A stretch of DNA of 64,000 nucleotides from Pseudomonadota bacterium (GTDB taxonomy: Bacteria > Pseudomonadota > Alphaproteobacteria > Acetobacterales > Acetobacteraceae), in assembly GCA_019351895.1 (NCBI GenBank), contig JABBOH010000004.1, positions 96,387 to 160,386 on the forward strand, written 5' to 3'. Numbering within the stretch: the stretch's first letter is position 1; every line of letters starts with the position of its first letter. Made by a program: the position numbers and the translations under genes. Shown here in pieces: positions 40,184-50,019 of the stretch. The notes below the pieces were generated by a model. That model did no database searches, had not been told where the DNA came from, and saw only the letters and a program-made list of their open reading frames with translations.

Positions 40184-40912
40184 ATGACCCCGATTATCCT
40201 GATCCCCGCCCGCATGGGCTCCACGCGCCTGCCGGGCAAGCCACTCGCCATGATCAGTGACGCGCCGATGATCGTGCATGTCTGGCGGCGCGCGATCGAG
40301 GCCGGTATCGGACCCGTGGCCGTCGCCTGCTCGGAACAGGCGGTGGCCGACGCCGTTCATGCCGCCGGCGGCATCGCCGTGATGACCGATCCAGCGCTGC
40401 CGCGCGGCTCCGACCGCATCCATGCCGCACTCGGGGCACTGGACCCCGAGGGCCGGCACGACGTGGTGATCAATCTCCAGGGCGATCTGCCGACCCTGCC
40501 GCCCGGCCTCCTGCAGCGCGTTCTGCTGCCGCTCGGCGATGCCGCGACCGATGTCGGCACGCTCGTCGCGGAAATCGACAGCGAGGCCGAGGCGCTGGCC
40601 AGCTCCGTCGTCAAATGCGTCTGCGCGTTCCGGGACGGTGCCGAGGTGGCGCCCGCGCTCTATTTCTCGCGGTGCGCCGTGCCCTGGGGCGAGGGGCCTC
40701 TGTGGCACCATATCGGCGTCTACGCCTATCGCCGCGCGGCCCTCGCGCGTTTCGTGACGCTCCCGGAATCGCCGCTCGAACGGCGCGAGAGCCTGGAGCA
40801 GCTGCGCCTGCTGGAGAATGGCATGCGCATCGGCGCGGCGCGGGCGCCGTTCGCACCCTTCGGCGTCGACACGCCCGACGATCTCGAACGTGCCCGCGGA
40901 TTGCTCGCATGA
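40184..40912 (+). CDS. kdsB: 3-deoxy-manno-octulosonate cytidylyltransferase
   Basis: KdsB activates Kdo with CTP to CMP-Kdo for lipopolysaccharide core synthesis. The 242-residue product starts MTPIILIPARMGSTRLPGKPLAMI. It contains VACSEQAVADAV, AVMTDPALPRGSDRIHAAL, VVINLQGDLPTLPPGLL, ALYFSRCAVPWG and HHIGVYAYRRAAL, all conserved. The start at 40184 follows GAGAG and gives the expected length. It overlaps pheA (ATGA). Confidence 0.95.
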   Translation: MTPIILIPARMGSTRLPGKPLAMISDAPMIVHVWRRAIEAGIGPVAVACSEQAVADAVHAAGGIAVMTDPALPRGSDRIHAALGALDPEGRHDVVINLQGDLPTLPPGLLQRVLLPLGDAATDVGTLVAEIDSEAEALASSVVKCVCAFRDGAEVAPALYFSRCAVPWGEGPLWHHIGVYAYRRAALARFVTLPESPLERRESLEQLRLLENGMRIGAARAPFAPFGVDTPDDLERARGLLA

Positions 40913-41763
40913 CGGACGCCGCCATCGCCTTTCAGGGGGTGCCCGGAGCCTACTCCGACCTCGCCTGCCGCTCGGCTCATCCGGACCTCACGCCCCTCCC
41001 CTGCGAGACCTTCGAGGCGACCATCGACGCGGTGCGGGAAGGCCGGGCGGTGCTCGCGATGCTCCCCTGCGAGAACAGCCTCGCCGGCCGGGTGCCCGAT
41101 ATCCATGCCCTGCTGCCCGATAGCGGCCTCGCGATCGTCGGCGAGCATTTCGAGCGGGTCGAGCACTGCCTGCTGGGCGTGCCGGGGGCGACCATCGGCG
41201 GCGTCCGGCGCGTGCACAGCCACGCGGTGGCGCTCGGGCAGGTTCGCCGCCTGCTCCGCGCCCACGACATGCTGCCCGTGGTCGAAGCCGATACCGCCGG
41301 CAGCGCGGCGCTCGTCGCCCAATGGGGCCGGCGCGAGGATGCGGCCATCGCCTCCTCCCTGGCGGCGGAGCTTTACGGGCTCGACATCCTGCTGCGCAAC
41401 GTCGAGGACGCGGCGCATAACACGACCCGCTTCTATGTCGCGGCGCGTGAGCCCCGGCTGCCGCCGCCCGAGACCGACGGGCTGATGACGAGCTTCGTGT
41501 TCCGCGTCCGCAACGTGCCGGCGGCGCTCTACAAGGCGCTCGGCGGCTTCGCGACCAATGGCATCAACATGACGAAGCTCGAGAGCTACATGGTGGGCGG
41601 CCAGTTCACCGCGACGCAGTTCCTCTGCGATGTCGAGGGCCACCCGGAGCATCCGGCGCTGCGCCGGGCGCTGGAGGAGCTTGCCTTCTTCTCGCGCGAA
41701 ATCCGGATCCTCGGCGTCTATCCGGCGGCGGCGTTCCGGCTGGCCCAGACCTTGGCTGAGTAG
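40909..41763 (+). CDS. pheA: Prephenate dehydratase
   Basis: The enzyme converts prephenate to phenylpyruvate in phenylalanine synthesis. The 284-residue protein has the catalytic domain (IAFQGVPGAYSDLACR, AMLPCENSLAGRVPDIHALL, EADTAGSAALVAQWG, NTTRFYVAA) and a C-terminal ACT domain with TSFVFRVRNVPAALYKALGGFATNGINMTKLESY. The ACT domain is the usual phenylalanine feedback site. There is no chorismate mutase domain. It overlaps kdsB by four bases. Confidence 0.95.
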   Translation: MTDAAIAFQGVPGAYSDLACRSAHPDLTPLPCETFEATIDAVREGRAVLAMLPCENSLAGRVPDIHALLPDSGLAIVGEHFERVEHCLLGVPGATIGGVRRVHSHAVALGQVRRLLRAHDMLPVVEADTAGSAALVAQWGRREDAAIASSLAAELYGLDILLRNVEDAAHNTTRFYVAAREPRLPPPETDGLMTSFVFRVRNVPAALYKALGGFATNGINMTKLESYMVGGQFTATQFLCDVEGHPEHPALRRALEELAFFSREIRILGVYPAAAFRLAQTLAE

Positions 41764-41774
41764 GGAGGATCGCG

Positions 41775-42344
41775 ATGCGCGTGGTGCGGCTGCTGGCGGC
41801 GGACCCGGCCGATTTCGTGACGACGCCGGTGGAGACGCTCCACCTCTCCTTCGAGGGCATCGCGGGCGACCGCCATGCCGGCGCCACGTATCTCTCCGAC
41901 GCGCGCAGCCCCTGGCATCCGCGCGGCACGCCGATCGCCAACACGCGGCAGCTGTCGTTGGTCTCGGTCGAGGAATCGGCCGAGGTCGCGGCGCTGCTCG
42001 GCATCCCGGAGCTCGACCCCAGGCTGCTCGGCGCCAACCTCGTGCTGTCGGGCTTCCCGGAGCTGAGCTTCCTGCCGTCGGGGACGCGGCTGCAGTTCCC
42101 GTCCGGCGCGACGATCTTCGTGACCGAGCAGAACGCCCCTTGCGTCTATCCCGCCCGCAAGCTTGCCGACGCGCATGGCGAGCCTCGCCTGGCCGCGCTT
42201 TTCCCGAAGCTCGCCTTGGGCCGGCGCGGCCTGGTCGGCATCGTCGAGCGCGAAGGTCGGGTCGCGACGGGAGACGCCGTCGAGACGCTGCCGCCGCGCG
42301 GCAGGGTCACCCAGCGACAGGCCGTTCCCCAGCCGGCACCATGA
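41775..42344 (+). CDS. MOSC-domain protein
   Basis: The 189-residue protein has the MOSC (molybdenum cofactor sulfurase C-terminal) fold: LHLSFEGIAGDRHAG, NTRQLSLVSVEESAEVAALLGI, DPRLLGANLVLSGFPELSFLPSGTRL and the conserved cysteine in VTEQNAPCVYPARK. Such proteins bind or transfer sulfur or the molybdenum cofactor; the specific partner is unknown. GGAGG lies a few bases upstream of the ATG. Its last 38 bases overlap the end of the convergent acyltransferase gene. Confidence 0.87.
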   Translation: MRVVRLLAADPADFVTTPVETLHLSFEGIAGDRHAGATYLSDARSPWHPRGTPIANTRQLSLVSVEESAEVAALLGIPELDPRLLGANLVLSGFPELSFLPSGTRLQFPSGATIFVTEQNAPCVYPARKLADAHGEPRLAALFPKLALGRRGLVGIVEREGRVATGDAVETLPPRGRVTQRQAVPQPAP

Positions 42345-43482
42345 TCTCGGGCGACGGCAAGGGCGCGGGCGCCGCCGAACGCAAGCGCGGCGTCTTCGTC
42401 GCGTCGTAGCGCTCGATACGGCGGGCGAGCCGTCCGCCGAAGCGGCGGCAGGGCTCCTCGATGCAGTACCAGGTGACGGTCGCGGTCGCGAGCACGAAGG
42501 CCAGCACGCCCAGCGTCCAGACATAGCCATCAATGCGGTGGCCGAAGGGCAGCCGCGTCGCCGGGAAGTGCGCCCAGATCACACCGACCATCTCCTCATG
42601 GAGAAGATAGAGCGAGAACGAAATCTTGCCGAGCCAGAAGCACAGCCGGGCGCTCAGGACGCGCGCGACGATGCCGCCTTCATAGGAAAGGCACAGGATC
42701 AGCACGGCCGCGAACAGCGTGACGTATTGACCTTCGCCGGTGCTGGCGGCGGTCACGATGCCCGCGACCGCCGCCACCTCGACGAGGCTGGTGACGAGGG
42801 CGGACGGCACCGGAAGACGCTCGCTGAGCAGCCTGATCGCCATGCCGAGGCCGAAGCCGGTCAGGCCACGGGCGATGGCGCCGTCGCCCCAGATGTAGAT
42901 GTCGTAAATCTGGATGTGATGCTCGGCCACAGCGAGCGCGACGATCATCGCGAGCAGGATCGGCCAGGCGGCATGCCGCAGCCGCATGATGGCGATCGGA
43001 AACAGCATGTAGCAGACGAGCTCCATCGAGATCGACCAGCTCACTGCGTTCCACATCAGCCGGTGATAGACGAAGGGTTGGAGCAGCAAGGCGCAGATGG
43101 GCAGCCAGCTCAGCCGTTGCGTCGGGTCCTGCGCGCCGAAGCGGAAATAGTGGTCGAGCCAGAGGGCGAGCATCCCGGCGAGAACCGCGACATGCAGCGG
43201 ATAGACACGGAAGACGCGGCGGGTCAGGAACGCGGCGACGCCACGCCATTCCAGGCCGCGATAGACGGCCGTCAGGATGAAGCCGCTGAGAATGAAGAAG
43301 ATGTCGACGCCGACGTAGCCGTAATGCGCGAGGCCGGGCCACAGGTTGTAGCCCATGGCGACCATATTGTAATCGAAATGCATGGCGACCACCCAGAGGG
43401 CGGCGAAGCCCCGGATGGAGGTGAGCGGAATGCTTTCCTGGCGCATCGCCGTCGTTTGCCCCGGCTGCCGTAGCCGCGTCAA
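42307..43482 (-). CDS. Acyltransferase family 3 (OafA-type) membrane protein
   Basis: The 391-residue integral membrane protein has about ten hydrophobic segments and acyltransferase-3 landmarks. These are LTSIRGFAALWVVAMHF (with catalytic-type His), YVGVDIFFILSGFILT and WSISMELVCYMLFP, plus a late FSLYLLHEEMVGVIW. It probably O-acetylates an envelope polysaccharide, lipid or peptidoglycan. The start may be ATG 43482 or ATG 43446 (MRQESIPLTS), the latter being closer to the family start. It converges on and overlaps the MOSC gene. Confidence 0.88.
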   Translation of the reverse strand: MTRLRQPGQTTAMRQESIPLTSIRGFAALWVVAMHFDYNMVAMGYNLWPGLAHYGYVGVDIFFILSGFILTAVYRGLEWRGVAAFLTRRVFRVYPLHVAVLAGMLALWLDHYFRFGAQDPTQRLSWLPICALLLQPFVYHRLMWNAVSWSISMELVCYMLFPIAIMRLRHAAWPILLAMIVALAVAEHHIQIYDIYIWGDGAIARGLTGFGLGMAIRLLSERLPVPSALVTSLVEVAAVAGIVTAASTGEGQYVTLFAAVLILCLSYEGGIVARVLSARLCFWLGKISFSLYLLHEEMVGVIWAHFPATRLPFGHRIDGYVWTLGVLAFVLATATVTWYCIEEPCRRFGGRLARRIERYDATKTPRLRSAAPAPLPSPEIMVPAGERPVAG

Positions 43483-43620
43483 CGAACAGTTTGCATCGCG
43501 GCGGCGCCGGATGGCGGCAAGCGCCCAACGCAGGCGTGCGCGCCGGACTGGCTCGCATGAAATAGGGCGGCAAGGCTTCCGCCCGCCGCCCCTAAACCTG
43601 CTAAGCCTTGATAAGACACG

Positions 43621-43640
43621 AAGTTGACAGCCGTCAACTT
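43621..43640 (-). terminator. Hairpin just after rplO
   Basis: AAGTTGAC (43621-43628) pairs perfectly with GTCAACTT (43633-43640) around AGCC. It lies 15 bases after the rplO stop, where the spc operon ends. On the minus strand it is followed by CGTGTCTTATC, not a clean T run, so its termination strength is uncertain. Confidence 0.5.
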
Positions 43641-43655
43641 TGTGCCGTTTCGGCC

Positions 43656-44135
43656 CTACTCGGCTTTTGCTGCACCGGCGGGCAGTTCGACCCGTCCGCC
43701 CGCCTTCTCGACGGCGGCGACGGCCGCGGCCGAAGCACCTGACACCGACAGCGTCAGCGCCCGGGTGATCTCGCCGCGCGCCAGCAGACGCACGCCATCG
43801 ACCTTGCCGGTGCCGATCACGCCCGCCGCCCGAAGGCTTGCCTCGGTGATCGTCTGCCCGGCGTCGAGCTTGCCGGCCTCGACCGCCTTGTCGAGCACGT
43901 CGAGGTTGAGCGGGGCGAAAACCTTCCGCGACAGGTTGCGGAACCCGCGCTTCGGCAGACGGCGATAGATCGGCAGCTGGCCACCCTCGAAGCCGTTGAG
44001 GGACACGCCCTCGCGCGCCTTCTGACCCTTCACGCCTTTGCCGGAGGTCTTGCCCTTGCCGGAGCCTATGCCACGGCCGAGCCGCTTGGACTTCGGACGC
44101 GCACCGGGGTTATCGCGCAGTTCATTGAGCTTCAT
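43656..44135 (-). CDS. rplO: Large ribosomal subunit protein uL15
   Basis: uL15 is an early-assembling 50S protein. The 159-residue product has [41 protein letters not shown] and [18 protein letters not shown]. It is the last gene of the cluster. The usual next gene, secY, is missing; an acyltransferase gene on the same strand follows after 173 bases. Confidence 0.97.
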   Translation of the reverse strand: MKLNELRDNPGARPKSKRLGRGIGSGKGKTSGKGVKGQKAREGVSLNGFEGGQLPIYRRLPKRGFRNLSRKVFAPLNLDVLDKAVEAGKLDAGQTITEASLRAAGVIGTGKVDGVRLLARGEITRALTLSVSGASAAAVAAVEKAGGRVELPAGAAKAE

Positions 44136-44165
44136 GGTTCAATCCTCAGGTCCCGACGGAAGCCG

Positions 44166-44357
44166 TCAGGCCTTCTCCTCAACCTTCACCAGATGGGCGA
44201 CCTTCCGGATCATGCCGCGCACGGAGGGAGTGTCCTCCAACTCCCGCACGCGACCGATCTTGTTGAGGCCGAGCCCGATCAACGTCGCCTGCTGGCCGGG
44301 CTTGTGCCCATTGCCGGAGGCGATCTGCTTCACCGTGACAGTGCGATCAGCCGGCAT
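44166..44357 (-). CDS. rpmD: Large ribosomal subunit protein uL30
   Basis: The 63-residue 50S protein reads [52 protein letters not shown], the standard uL30 pattern. The ATG at 44357 (MPADRT) is inside the 3' end of rpsE, giving an 11-base overlap. Confidence 0.95.
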   Translation of the reverse strand: MPADRTVTVKQIASGNGHKPGQQATLIGLGLNKIGRVRELEDTPSVRGMIRKVAHLVKVEEKA

Positions 44358-44922
44358 CTGCGACCTCCCCGGCCGTCTCGCGCTTGCCCAGGATGTCCGA
44401 CACCTTCTTGCCACGCCGAGCGGCGACGGAGCGCGGGCTCGCGCAGTTCTGCAAAGCGTCGAATGTCGCCTTGATCATGTTGTGCGGGTTGCGGCTGCCC
44501 ATCGACTTCGCCACGACATCGCCGATGCCGAGCGTCTCGAGGACGGCGCGCATCGGACCGCCGGCGATGATGCCGGTGCCCGCCGGCGCCGCCCGCAGGA
44601 TGACCTGACCGGCGCCGTAGTTGCCCAGCGCATCGTGATGCAGCGTGCGGCCTTCCTTCATCGGCACCCGGATCAGGCCGCGCTTGGCCCGCTCAGTCGC
44701 CTTGCGGATCGCCTCAGGCACTTCGCGCGCCTTGCCGGCGCCGAAGCCGACCCGGCCCTTCTGGTCGCCCACCACCACGAGCGCGGCGAAGGCGAAGCGC
44801 CGTCCGCCCTTCACCACCTTGGCGACGCGGTTGATGGTGACCAGCTTGTCGATGAATTCGTCGTTGTGCTCGCGCTCGCGCTCACGCCCGCCGCGGCCGC
44901 CCTCTCTCGGTTCCCTTGCCAT
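44347..44922 (-). CDS. rpsE: Small ribosomal subunit protein uS5
   Basis: uS5 helps decoding accuracy and mRNA helicase activity on the 30S. The 191-residue protein contains [66 protein letters not shown] and [15 protein letters not shown]. It has a short Arg/Glu-rich N-terminal extension. Confidence 0.97.
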   Translation of the reverse strand: MAREPREGGRGGREREREHNDEFIDKLVTINRVAKVVKGGRRFAFAALVVVGDQKGRVGFGAGKAREVPEAIRKATERAKRGLIRVPMKEGRTLHHDALGNYGAGQVILRAAPAGTGIIAGGPMRAVLETLGIGDVVAKSMGSRNPHNMIKATFDALQNCASPRSVAARRGKKVSDILGKRETAGEVADAG

Positions 44923-44935
44923 TGCGTCGTTCCCC

Positions 44936-45298
44936 TTAGAAGGCCAGACCGCCCTCTCGGGCGGCCTCGGCCAAGGCTTTCACGCGACCGTGGTAGAGAT
45001 AGGACCCACGATCGAACACCACTTCCTTCACACCGGCAGCAAGCGCCCGCTCGGCGACCAGCTTGCCCACCGCCGCCGCCGCATCCTTGTCCGCGCCCGT
45101 CTTGAGGCCGGTCTTCAGGTCGCGGTCCAGGCTCGACGCAGCGGCGACCGTGCGGCCGGCCACATCGTCGATGATCTGGGCGTAGATGTGCTTGCTGGAG
45201 CGAAACACCGACAGCCGCACCCGGCCACCGGATTTCTGGCGCAGCTGGAAGCGCAGACGCTCCCGCCGACGCTCCCGGAGATCCTGGTTCGCGCTCAT
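44936..45298 (-). CDS. rplR: Large ribosomal subunit protein uL18
   Basis: uL18 binds 5S rRNA. The 120-residue product shows [29 protein letters not shown] and [24 protein letters not shown]. Its ATG overlaps the rplF TAA (TAATG), so translation is coupled. Confidence 0.97.
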   Translation of the reverse strand: MSANQDLRERRRERLRFQLRQKSGGRVRLSVFRSSKHIYAQIIDDVAGRTVAAASSLDRDLKTGLKTGADKDAAAAVGKLVAERALAAGVKEVVFDRGSYLYHGRVKALAEAAREGGLAF

Positions 45299-45831
45299 TA
45301 CTTCTTCTTACCTTCTTTCCGGCGGATGGTTTCATCGGTGTACTTCACGCCCTTGCCCTTGTAGGGCTCCGGCGGACGCTTCGACCGAATTTCGGCCGCG
45401 ACCTGGCCGACCAGCCGCTTGTCCACACCCTCGACCTTGATCAGGGTCGGGCGCTCGCAGGTGATCTTGATCCCCTCGGGGATCGGATAGATCACGTCAT
45501 GCGAGTAGCCGAGGTTGATGACGAGGTTCTTGCCCTGAACGGACGCGCGGTAACCCGTGCCGGTCACTTCCATCGACTTCGAGAAGCCGATGGAGACGCC
45601 CTTCACCATGCTCGCGACGAGGGCGCGGGTCGTCCCCCACATCATGCGGTTGGGCGCGGCCTTCGACTTCGGGACGACCGAGACGCGACCGTCCGCGACC
45701 GTCGTCTCGACGAGGTCGGTGAGCGGCAGCGTGAGCACCCCGAGCTTGCCCTTGGCGGTCAGGATGTTGTTCGCGATGGCGACCTCGACCCCGGACGGGA
45801 TCGCGACCGGATACTTGCCTACACGTGACAT
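45298..45831 (-). CDS. rplF: Large ribosomal subunit protein uL6
   Basis: uL6 binds 23S rRNA near the factor-binding site. The 177-residue protein starts [17 protein letters not shown] and has the C-terminal [21 protein letters not shown] signature (here [27 protein letters not shown]). The frame is open further upstream; the ATG at 45831 is the family start. Confidence 0.97.
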   Translation of the reverse strand: MSRVGKYPVAIPSGVEVAIANNILTAKGKLGVLTLPLTDLVETTVADGRVSVVPKSKAAPNRMMWGTTRALVASMVKGVSIGFSKSMEVTGTGYRASVQGKNLVINLGYSHDVIYPIPEGIKITCERPTLIKVEGVDKRLVGQVAAEIRSKRPPEPYKGKGVKYTDETIRRKEGKKK

Positions 45832-45844
45832 TTCCCCAGCCTCC

Positions 45845-46243
45845 TCAGAAGACCCGGCAGAGGACTTCGCCGCCGACATTGGCAGCGCGGGCCTCCTGGT
45901 CGCTCATCACGCCGCGCGGCGTGGACAGGATCGAGACGCCGAGGCCGCTATAGACCCGCGGCAGCTCCTTGATCTTCGAATAGACGCGCCGGCCGGGCCG
46001 GGAGATGCGCGTGATCTCCTTGATGACCGGCTGGCCCTCGTTGTACTTCAGCTCGATGCGGAGCTGCGAAATGCCGGGCCGCAGTTCCTCGCTCGAGAAG
46101 CCGCGGATGTAGCCCTCGCGCTTCAGAACATCGAGCACGTTGGCGCGGAGGCGGGACCCGGGCGCGACGCAAACCGTGTGGTTCGCGCGCTGCGCATTGC
46201 GGATGCGGGTCAGCATATCCCCCAGGGGATCGGACATGGACAT
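45845..46243 (-). CDS. rpsH: Small ribosomal subunit protein uS8
   Basis: uS8 binds the central domain of 16S rRNA and, in E. coli, represses the spc operon. The 132-residue product has [52 protein letters not shown] and GGEVLCRVF. The start may be ATG 46243 or the second ATG at 46237. Confidence 0.97.
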   Translation of the reverse strand: MSMSDPLGDMLTRIRNAQRANHTVCVAPGSRLRANVLDVLKREGYIRGFSSEELRPGISQLRIELKYNEGQPVIKEITRISRPGRRVYSKIKELPRVYSGLGVSILSTPRGVMSDQEARAANVGGEVLCRVF

Positions 46244-46258
46244 GGAAGATCCCTTTCC

Positions 46259-46564
46259 TTACCAGCTCGCCTTGACCATGCCGGGGATCTGCCCGGCGCT
46301 GGCAAGGTCACGCAGCGCGATGCGGCTCAACCGGAATTTCCGGTAGTTCGCGCGCGACCGGCCGGTAAGCTCGCAACGCAACCGAATGCGCGTCGGCGAT
46401 CCGTTACGCGGCAACTGCGCGAGCTTCACCGACGCCTCGAACCGCTCTTCCACCGGAATCTCGCGGTCTTTGACGATCGCCTTCAGCGCCGTACGCTTCG
46501 CCTTGTCACGGGCAGCCATCTGCACACGCTTGGCATTGCGGTTGACCTGGGAAGTTTTGGCCAT
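46259..46564 (-). CDS. rpsN: Small ribosomal subunit protein uS14 (zinc-independent type)
   Basis: The 101-residue uS14 lies in the 30S head. It contains [61 protein letters not shown]. It has the long form without the CxxC pairs of zinc-binding uS14, as is common in alphaproteobacteria. Confidence 0.97.
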   Translation of the reverse strand: MAKTSQVNRNAKRVQMAARDKAKRTALKAIVKDREIPVEERFEASVKLAQLPRNGSPTRIRLRCELTGRSRANYRKFRLSRIALRDLASAGQIPGMVKASW

Positions 46565-46641
46565 CCTGTTTTATCCTCCGGAACCTGTCGGCCATCCGCC
46601 TGAGCGGGGGCCGCGGTTTTCCAAATCTCGTCGAGTTAAGC

Positions 46642-47199
46642 TCAGTTCGCGAACGGAAGCTGGAAGCCCTTGAGCAGGGCCTTGGCTTCCGCGTCGGTCT
46701 TGGCGGTGGTCACGAACACGATGTCCATGCCCCGGATCGCGTCGACCTTGTCGTAGACGATCTCCGGGAAGATGATCTGTTCCTTGATGCCCATGGCGAA
46801 GTTGCCGCGGCCATCGAAACCCTTGCCGGTCACGCCGCGGAAATCGCGCACGCGCGGCATGGCGATCGTCACCAGACGGTCGAGGAATTCGTACATCCGC
46901 GCCGAACGCAGCGTCACCTTGCAGCCGATCGGCAGACCCTTGCGGATCTTGAAGCCCGCAATCGCCTTCTTGGCGACGGTCTTCACCGGCTTCTGGCCGC
47001 TGATCAGCATCATCTCGGCAACAGCCGAATCGAGCTTCTTCTGGTCCGCGGCGGCTTCGCCCACGCCCATGTTGAGCACGATCTTCTCGAGGCGCGGCAC
47101 CTGCATCGGGTTCACGTAGTTGAACTCCGTCTGCAGCGCGGCCCGGACGACCTCGTTGTAATGCCGCTGCAGCCGCGGCCTGTCAGTCACGTCGCTCAC
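46642..47199 (-). CDS. rplE: Large ribosomal subunit protein uL5
   Basis: uL5 binds 5S rRNA and contacts the P-site tRNA. The 185-residue protein has [60 protein letters not shown] and [24 protein letters not shown] place the start at the GTG at 47199 ([10 protein letters not shown]) because GAGGAGG lies just upstream; an earlier in-frame ATG would run into rplX. Confidence 0.95.
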   Translation of the reverse strand: MSDVTDRPRLQRHYNEVVRAALQTEFNYVNPMQVPRLEKIVLNMGVGEAAADQKKLDSAVAEMMLISGQKPVKTVAKKAIAGFKIRKGLPIGCKVTLRSARMYEFLDRLVTIAMPRVRDFRGVTGKGFDGRGNFAMGIKEQIIFPEIVYDKVDAIRGMDIVFVTTAKTDAEAKALLKGFQLPFAN

Positions 47200-47209
47200 C
47201 CCTGCCTCC

Positions 47210-47530
47210 TCAGCTTTCGATGACAACGCCGGTCTTCCGGGCGACACGGACTTTCCGTCCGTCCTCCAGAATCCGGAACGCCACCCGGGTCGGCTGATCG
47301 CTTTTGGGGTCGATCAGCATAAGATTCGAAAGGTCGATCGCGCGCTCGCGCCGGATCAACCCGCCCTGCTGCCCCATGCCCGAAGGCTTCTGGTGCTTCA
47401 CGGCAACGGCCACGCCCTCGACCACGGCGCGGTTGAGCTTCGGCAGAACCTGCCGGACCTCGCCCCGCTTGCCCTTATCAGAGCCCGAAATGACGACGAC
47501 GCGGTCGCCTTTGCGAATACGCGCGGCCAT
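47210..47530 (-). CDS. rplX: Large ribosomal subunit protein uL24
   Basis: uL24 initiates 50S assembly. The 106-residue product has [58 protein letters not shown] and [21 protein letters not shown]. The ATG at 47530 follows the rplN stop by two bases. Confidence 0.97.
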   Translation of the reverse strand: MAARIRKGDRVVVISGSDKGKRGEVRQVLPKLNRAVVEGVAVAVKHQKPSGMGQQGGLIRRERAIDLSNLMLIDPKSDQPTRVAFRILEDGRKVRVARKTGVVIES

Positions 47531-47532
47531 GA

Positions 47533-47901
47533 TCAGATCACCTCCGGCGCGAGGCTGATGATCTTCATGAACTTGCGTGCGCGCAGCTCGCGCACGACGG
47601 GCCCGAAGATGCGGGTGCCGATGGGCTCGTTCTGCTTGTTGATGAGAACGGCCGCATTGCGATCGAAGCGGATGGCGCTGCCATCGGACCGGCGCACCGG
47701 GAACGCCGTGCGCACGATGACGGCCTGATGCACGTCGCCCTTCTTGACCTTGCCGCGCGGAATCGCGTCCTTCACGGCGACGACGATCACGTCGCCCACC
47801 GAGGCCGTCTTCCGCTTGGAGCCGCCGATCACCTTGATGCACTGCACGCGGCGCGCACCCGAGTTGTCGGCGACATCGAGATTGCTTTCTGCACTAATCA
47901 T
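47533..47901 (-). CDS. rplN: Large ribosomal subunit protein uL14
   Basis: uL14 is at the 50S-30S interface. The 122-residue protein has [59 protein letters not shown] and [20 protein letters not shown]. The start MISAESNLD at 47901 gives the standard length. Confidence 0.98.
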   Translation of the reverse strand: MISAESNLDVADNSGARRVQCIKVIGGSKRKTASVGDVIVVAVKDAIPRGKVKKGDVHQAVIVRTAFPVRRSDGSAIRFDRNAAVLINKQNEPIGTRIFGPVVRELRARKFMKIISLAPEVI

Positions 47902-47911
47902 CGAACGCTCC

Positions 47912-48247
47912 TCACGCCTGAGCCGAAGGCGAAGCCGGCGCGGCGTCGGCCGCTTCGGCCGGAACGCCAGTGTGGTCGGCGCTTTGCCCGGCGGGCTCGG
48001 GGAACAGGTTCTCCCCATTCCGCTCGATCACCATCCAAGCCTTGCGCTTGCTGATCGGAGGGCATTCCTCAATCCGCACCACGTCGCCGGTCTTGCAGAT
48101 GTTCTCGCCATCGTGGGCGGCGTACTTCTTCGAACGCCGGATGAACTTCTTGTAGAGGGGGTGCATCACGCGACGCTCGACCAAGACCGTGCAGGTCTTG
48201 TCCATCTTGTCGCTGACCACTCGCCCTGACAGGACGCGCCTGGACAT
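47912..48247 (-). CDS. rpsQ: Small ribosomal subunit protein uS17
   Basis: uS17 binds 16S rRNA early in assembly. It has [46 protein letters not shown] and [25 protein letters not shown]. At 111 residues it is about 25 longer than most, owing to an Ala/Pro-rich tail ([30 protein letters not shown]). Confidence 0.97.
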   Translation of the reverse strand: MSRRVLSGRVVSDKMDKTCTVLVERRVMHPLYKKFIRRSKKYAAHDGENICKTGDVVRIEECPPISKRKAWMVIERNGENLFPEPAGQSADHTGVPAEAADAAPASPSAQA

Positions 48248-48259
48248 CGCCCTAACTCC

Positions 48260-48472
48260 TCAGGCTTTGGCGGAAGCGCGCGAGCGCTCCGCAATGATCG
48301 TCTTCACCCGCGCGATCTCGCGACGGACGACGCGGACACGGCCGACGCTCTCGCTCTGGCCGGTCGCCCGCTGGAACCGCAGGTTGAACTGCTCGCGGCG
48401 CAGATCGACGAGTTGCGCCTCCAACTCGTCCGGGGACTTCGCCCGGATATCGGCTGCCTTGTTCACGGCCAT
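48260..48472 (-). CDS. rpmC: Large ribosomal subunit protein uL29
   Basis: uL29 lies near the exit tunnel and helps dock signal recognition particle and trigger factor. The 70-residue product reads DIRAKSPDELEAQLVDLRREQFNLRFQRATGQSESVGRVRVVRREIARVKTII. The ATG at 48472 has GGGGAGG seven bases upstream. Confidence 0.97.
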   Translation of the reverse strand: MAVNKAADIRAKSPDELEAQLVDLRREQFNLRFQRATGQSESVGRVRVVRREIARVKTIIAERSRASAKA

Positions 48473-48474
48473 GA

Positions 48475-48891
48475 TCACGCCTCCCCGATGCGGGTGACGA
48501 ACTTGGTCTTGATCGGCAGCTTGGCCGCCCCAAGCGTCAACGCCTGCTGCGCGAGGTCGGCGGGCACGCCGTCGATCTCGAACATGATACGGCCGGGCTT
48601 GACCCGGGCCACCCAGAACTCGGGGCTGCCCTTGCCCGAGCCCATGCGGACCTCGGCCGGCTTCACGGAGACCGGAACATCCGGGAAGATCCGGATCCAG
48701 ACGCGGCCGGCGCGCTTCATGTGGCGCGTGATCGCGCGGCGGGCGGATTCGATCTGCCGCGCGGTAATCCGCTCCGGCTCCATGGCCTTGAGGCCGAAGG
48801 CGCCGAAGTTCAGCTGCGTGTTGCCCTTGGCGAGGCCGTGGATACGGCCCTTATGCGCCTTGCGGTATTTGGTGCGCTTGGGAGAAAGCAT
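48475..48891 (-). CDS. rplP: Large ribosomal subunit protein uL16
   Basis: uL16 organises the A-site tRNA region of the 50S. The 138-residue protein has [71 protein letters not shown] and [25 protein letters not shown]. Confidence 0.98.
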   Translation of the reverse strand: MLSPKRTKYRKAHKGRIHGLAKGNTQLNFGAFGLKAMEPERITARQIESARRAITRHMKRAGRVWIRIFPDVPVSVKPAEVRMGSGKGSPEFWVARVKPGRIMFEIDGVPADLAQQALTLGAAKLPIKTKFVTRIGEA

Positions 48892-48907
48892 TGTCCTTGT
48901 CCAATCC

Positions 48908-49585
48908 TTACCGCTGCGGCGCCTGTTCGGCGGCCTTGCGGTCCTGCGCCATAGGGTCGTGGGTGAGAATCTCGCCCTTGAAGATCCAGACCTTCACACC
49001 GCAGGTGCCATAGGTCGTCTTCGCGGTCGCGACGCCGTAATCGATATCGGCGCGCAGCGTGTGCAACGGCACGCGGCCTTCGCGATACCACTCCATCCGC
49101 GCGATTTCCGCGCCGCCGAGACGGCCGCCGCAGTTGATGCGGATGCCCTGCGCGCCAAGACGCATCGCGGACTGCACCGCGCGCTTCATGGCGCGACGGA
49201 ACGCCACCCGGCGCTCCAGCTGCTGCGCTATATTCTCGGCGACCAGCGTCGCGTCGATCTCGGGCTTGCGGATCTCCATGATGTTCAGAGAAACCTCGGC
49301 CTTCGCCATGGCCGTCAGTTCCTTGCGCAGAACCTCGATGTCCTGGCCCTTCTTGCCGATGACGACACCCGGTCGCGCAGCGTAGATCGTGACGCGCGGC
49401 TTCTTCGCGGGACGCTCGATCACGACGCGAGAAACGCCAGCGCCCGAGAGCTTCTTGCGCAGATGCGTGCGCAGCTTCAGATCCTCGTGCAGCAGCTTCG
49501 CGTAGTCGCGACCCGCGAACCAGCGGCTCTCCCAGGTGCGATTGATCCCCAGGCGAAGGCCGATCGGATTGACTTTATGACCCAT
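48908..49585 (-). CDS. rpsC: Small ribosomal subunit protein uS3
   Basis: uS3 lies at the mRNA entry site. The 225-residue protein starts [32 protein letters not shown]. It has the KH-domain loop [14 protein letters not shown] and the C-terminal [36 protein letters not shown]. The frame continues upstream opposite nothing coding on this strand except rplV, so the ATG at 49585 is used. Confidence 0.98.
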   Translation of the reverse strand: MGHKVNPIGLRLGINRTWESRWFAGRDYAKLLHEDLKLRTHLRKKLSGAGVSRVVIERPAKKPRVTIYAARPGVVIGKKGQDIEVLRKELTAMAKAEVSLNIMEIRKPEIDATLVAENIAQQLERRVAFRRAMKRAVQSAMRLGAQGIRINCGGRLGGAEIARMEWYREGRVPLHTLRADIDYGVATAKTTYGTCGVKVWIFKGEILTHDPMAQDRKAAEQAPQR

Positions 49586-49586
49586 G

Positions 49587-50015
49587 TTACACGGCCTCCT
49601 GCTCGGGCGCGGCGGTTTCCTGCCCGCGCTCGGCGACGATTTCCTGTGCCCGCTCCGCCACGACGATCTTGAGGTGGCTGAACCACTTCTCGATGCGTGA
49701 CGCGCGGCCACGGCCACGCGCATGAAAACGGCGCATCACGATCGAACGGCCGACCTCGGCCCGCGTCACGACCAGACGGTCGACATCGAGCTGATGGTTG
49801 TTTTCGGCATTCGCGATCGCGCTCTGCAACGCCTTGCGCACGTCCTGCGCGATGCGCTTCTTGCTGAAGGTCAGCTGCGCCACCGCCAGCGAGGCCGGCT
49901 TGTTGCGGATCATGCCGGCGACAAGGTTCAGCTTGCGCGGGCTCACACGGATGTTGCTGACCATGGCCTGAGCCTCGGTCTCGCCCAGCTTACGCGGATG
50001 TTTCGGCTTGCTCAT
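49587..50015 (-). CDS. rplV: Large ribosomal subunit protein uL22
   Basis: uL22 lines the exit tunnel. The 142-residue product has [54 protein letters not shown] and [32 protein letters not shown]. An extra Glu/Ala-rich tail follows the family end. Confidence 0.97.
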   Translation of the reverse strand: MSKPKHPRKLGETEAQAMVSNIRVSPRKLNLVAGMIRNKPASLAVAQLTFSKKRIAQDVRKALQSAIANAENNHQLDVDRLVVTRAEVGRSIVMRRFHARGRGRASRIEKWFSHLKIVVAERAQEIVAERGQETAAPEQEAV

Positions 50016-50019
50016 CGGA

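Noticed and set aside
43624..43660. Plus-strand promoter from the TTGACA at 43624
   Set aside because: There is no plus-strand gene downstream; the sequence is better explained as one arm of the hairpin after rplO.
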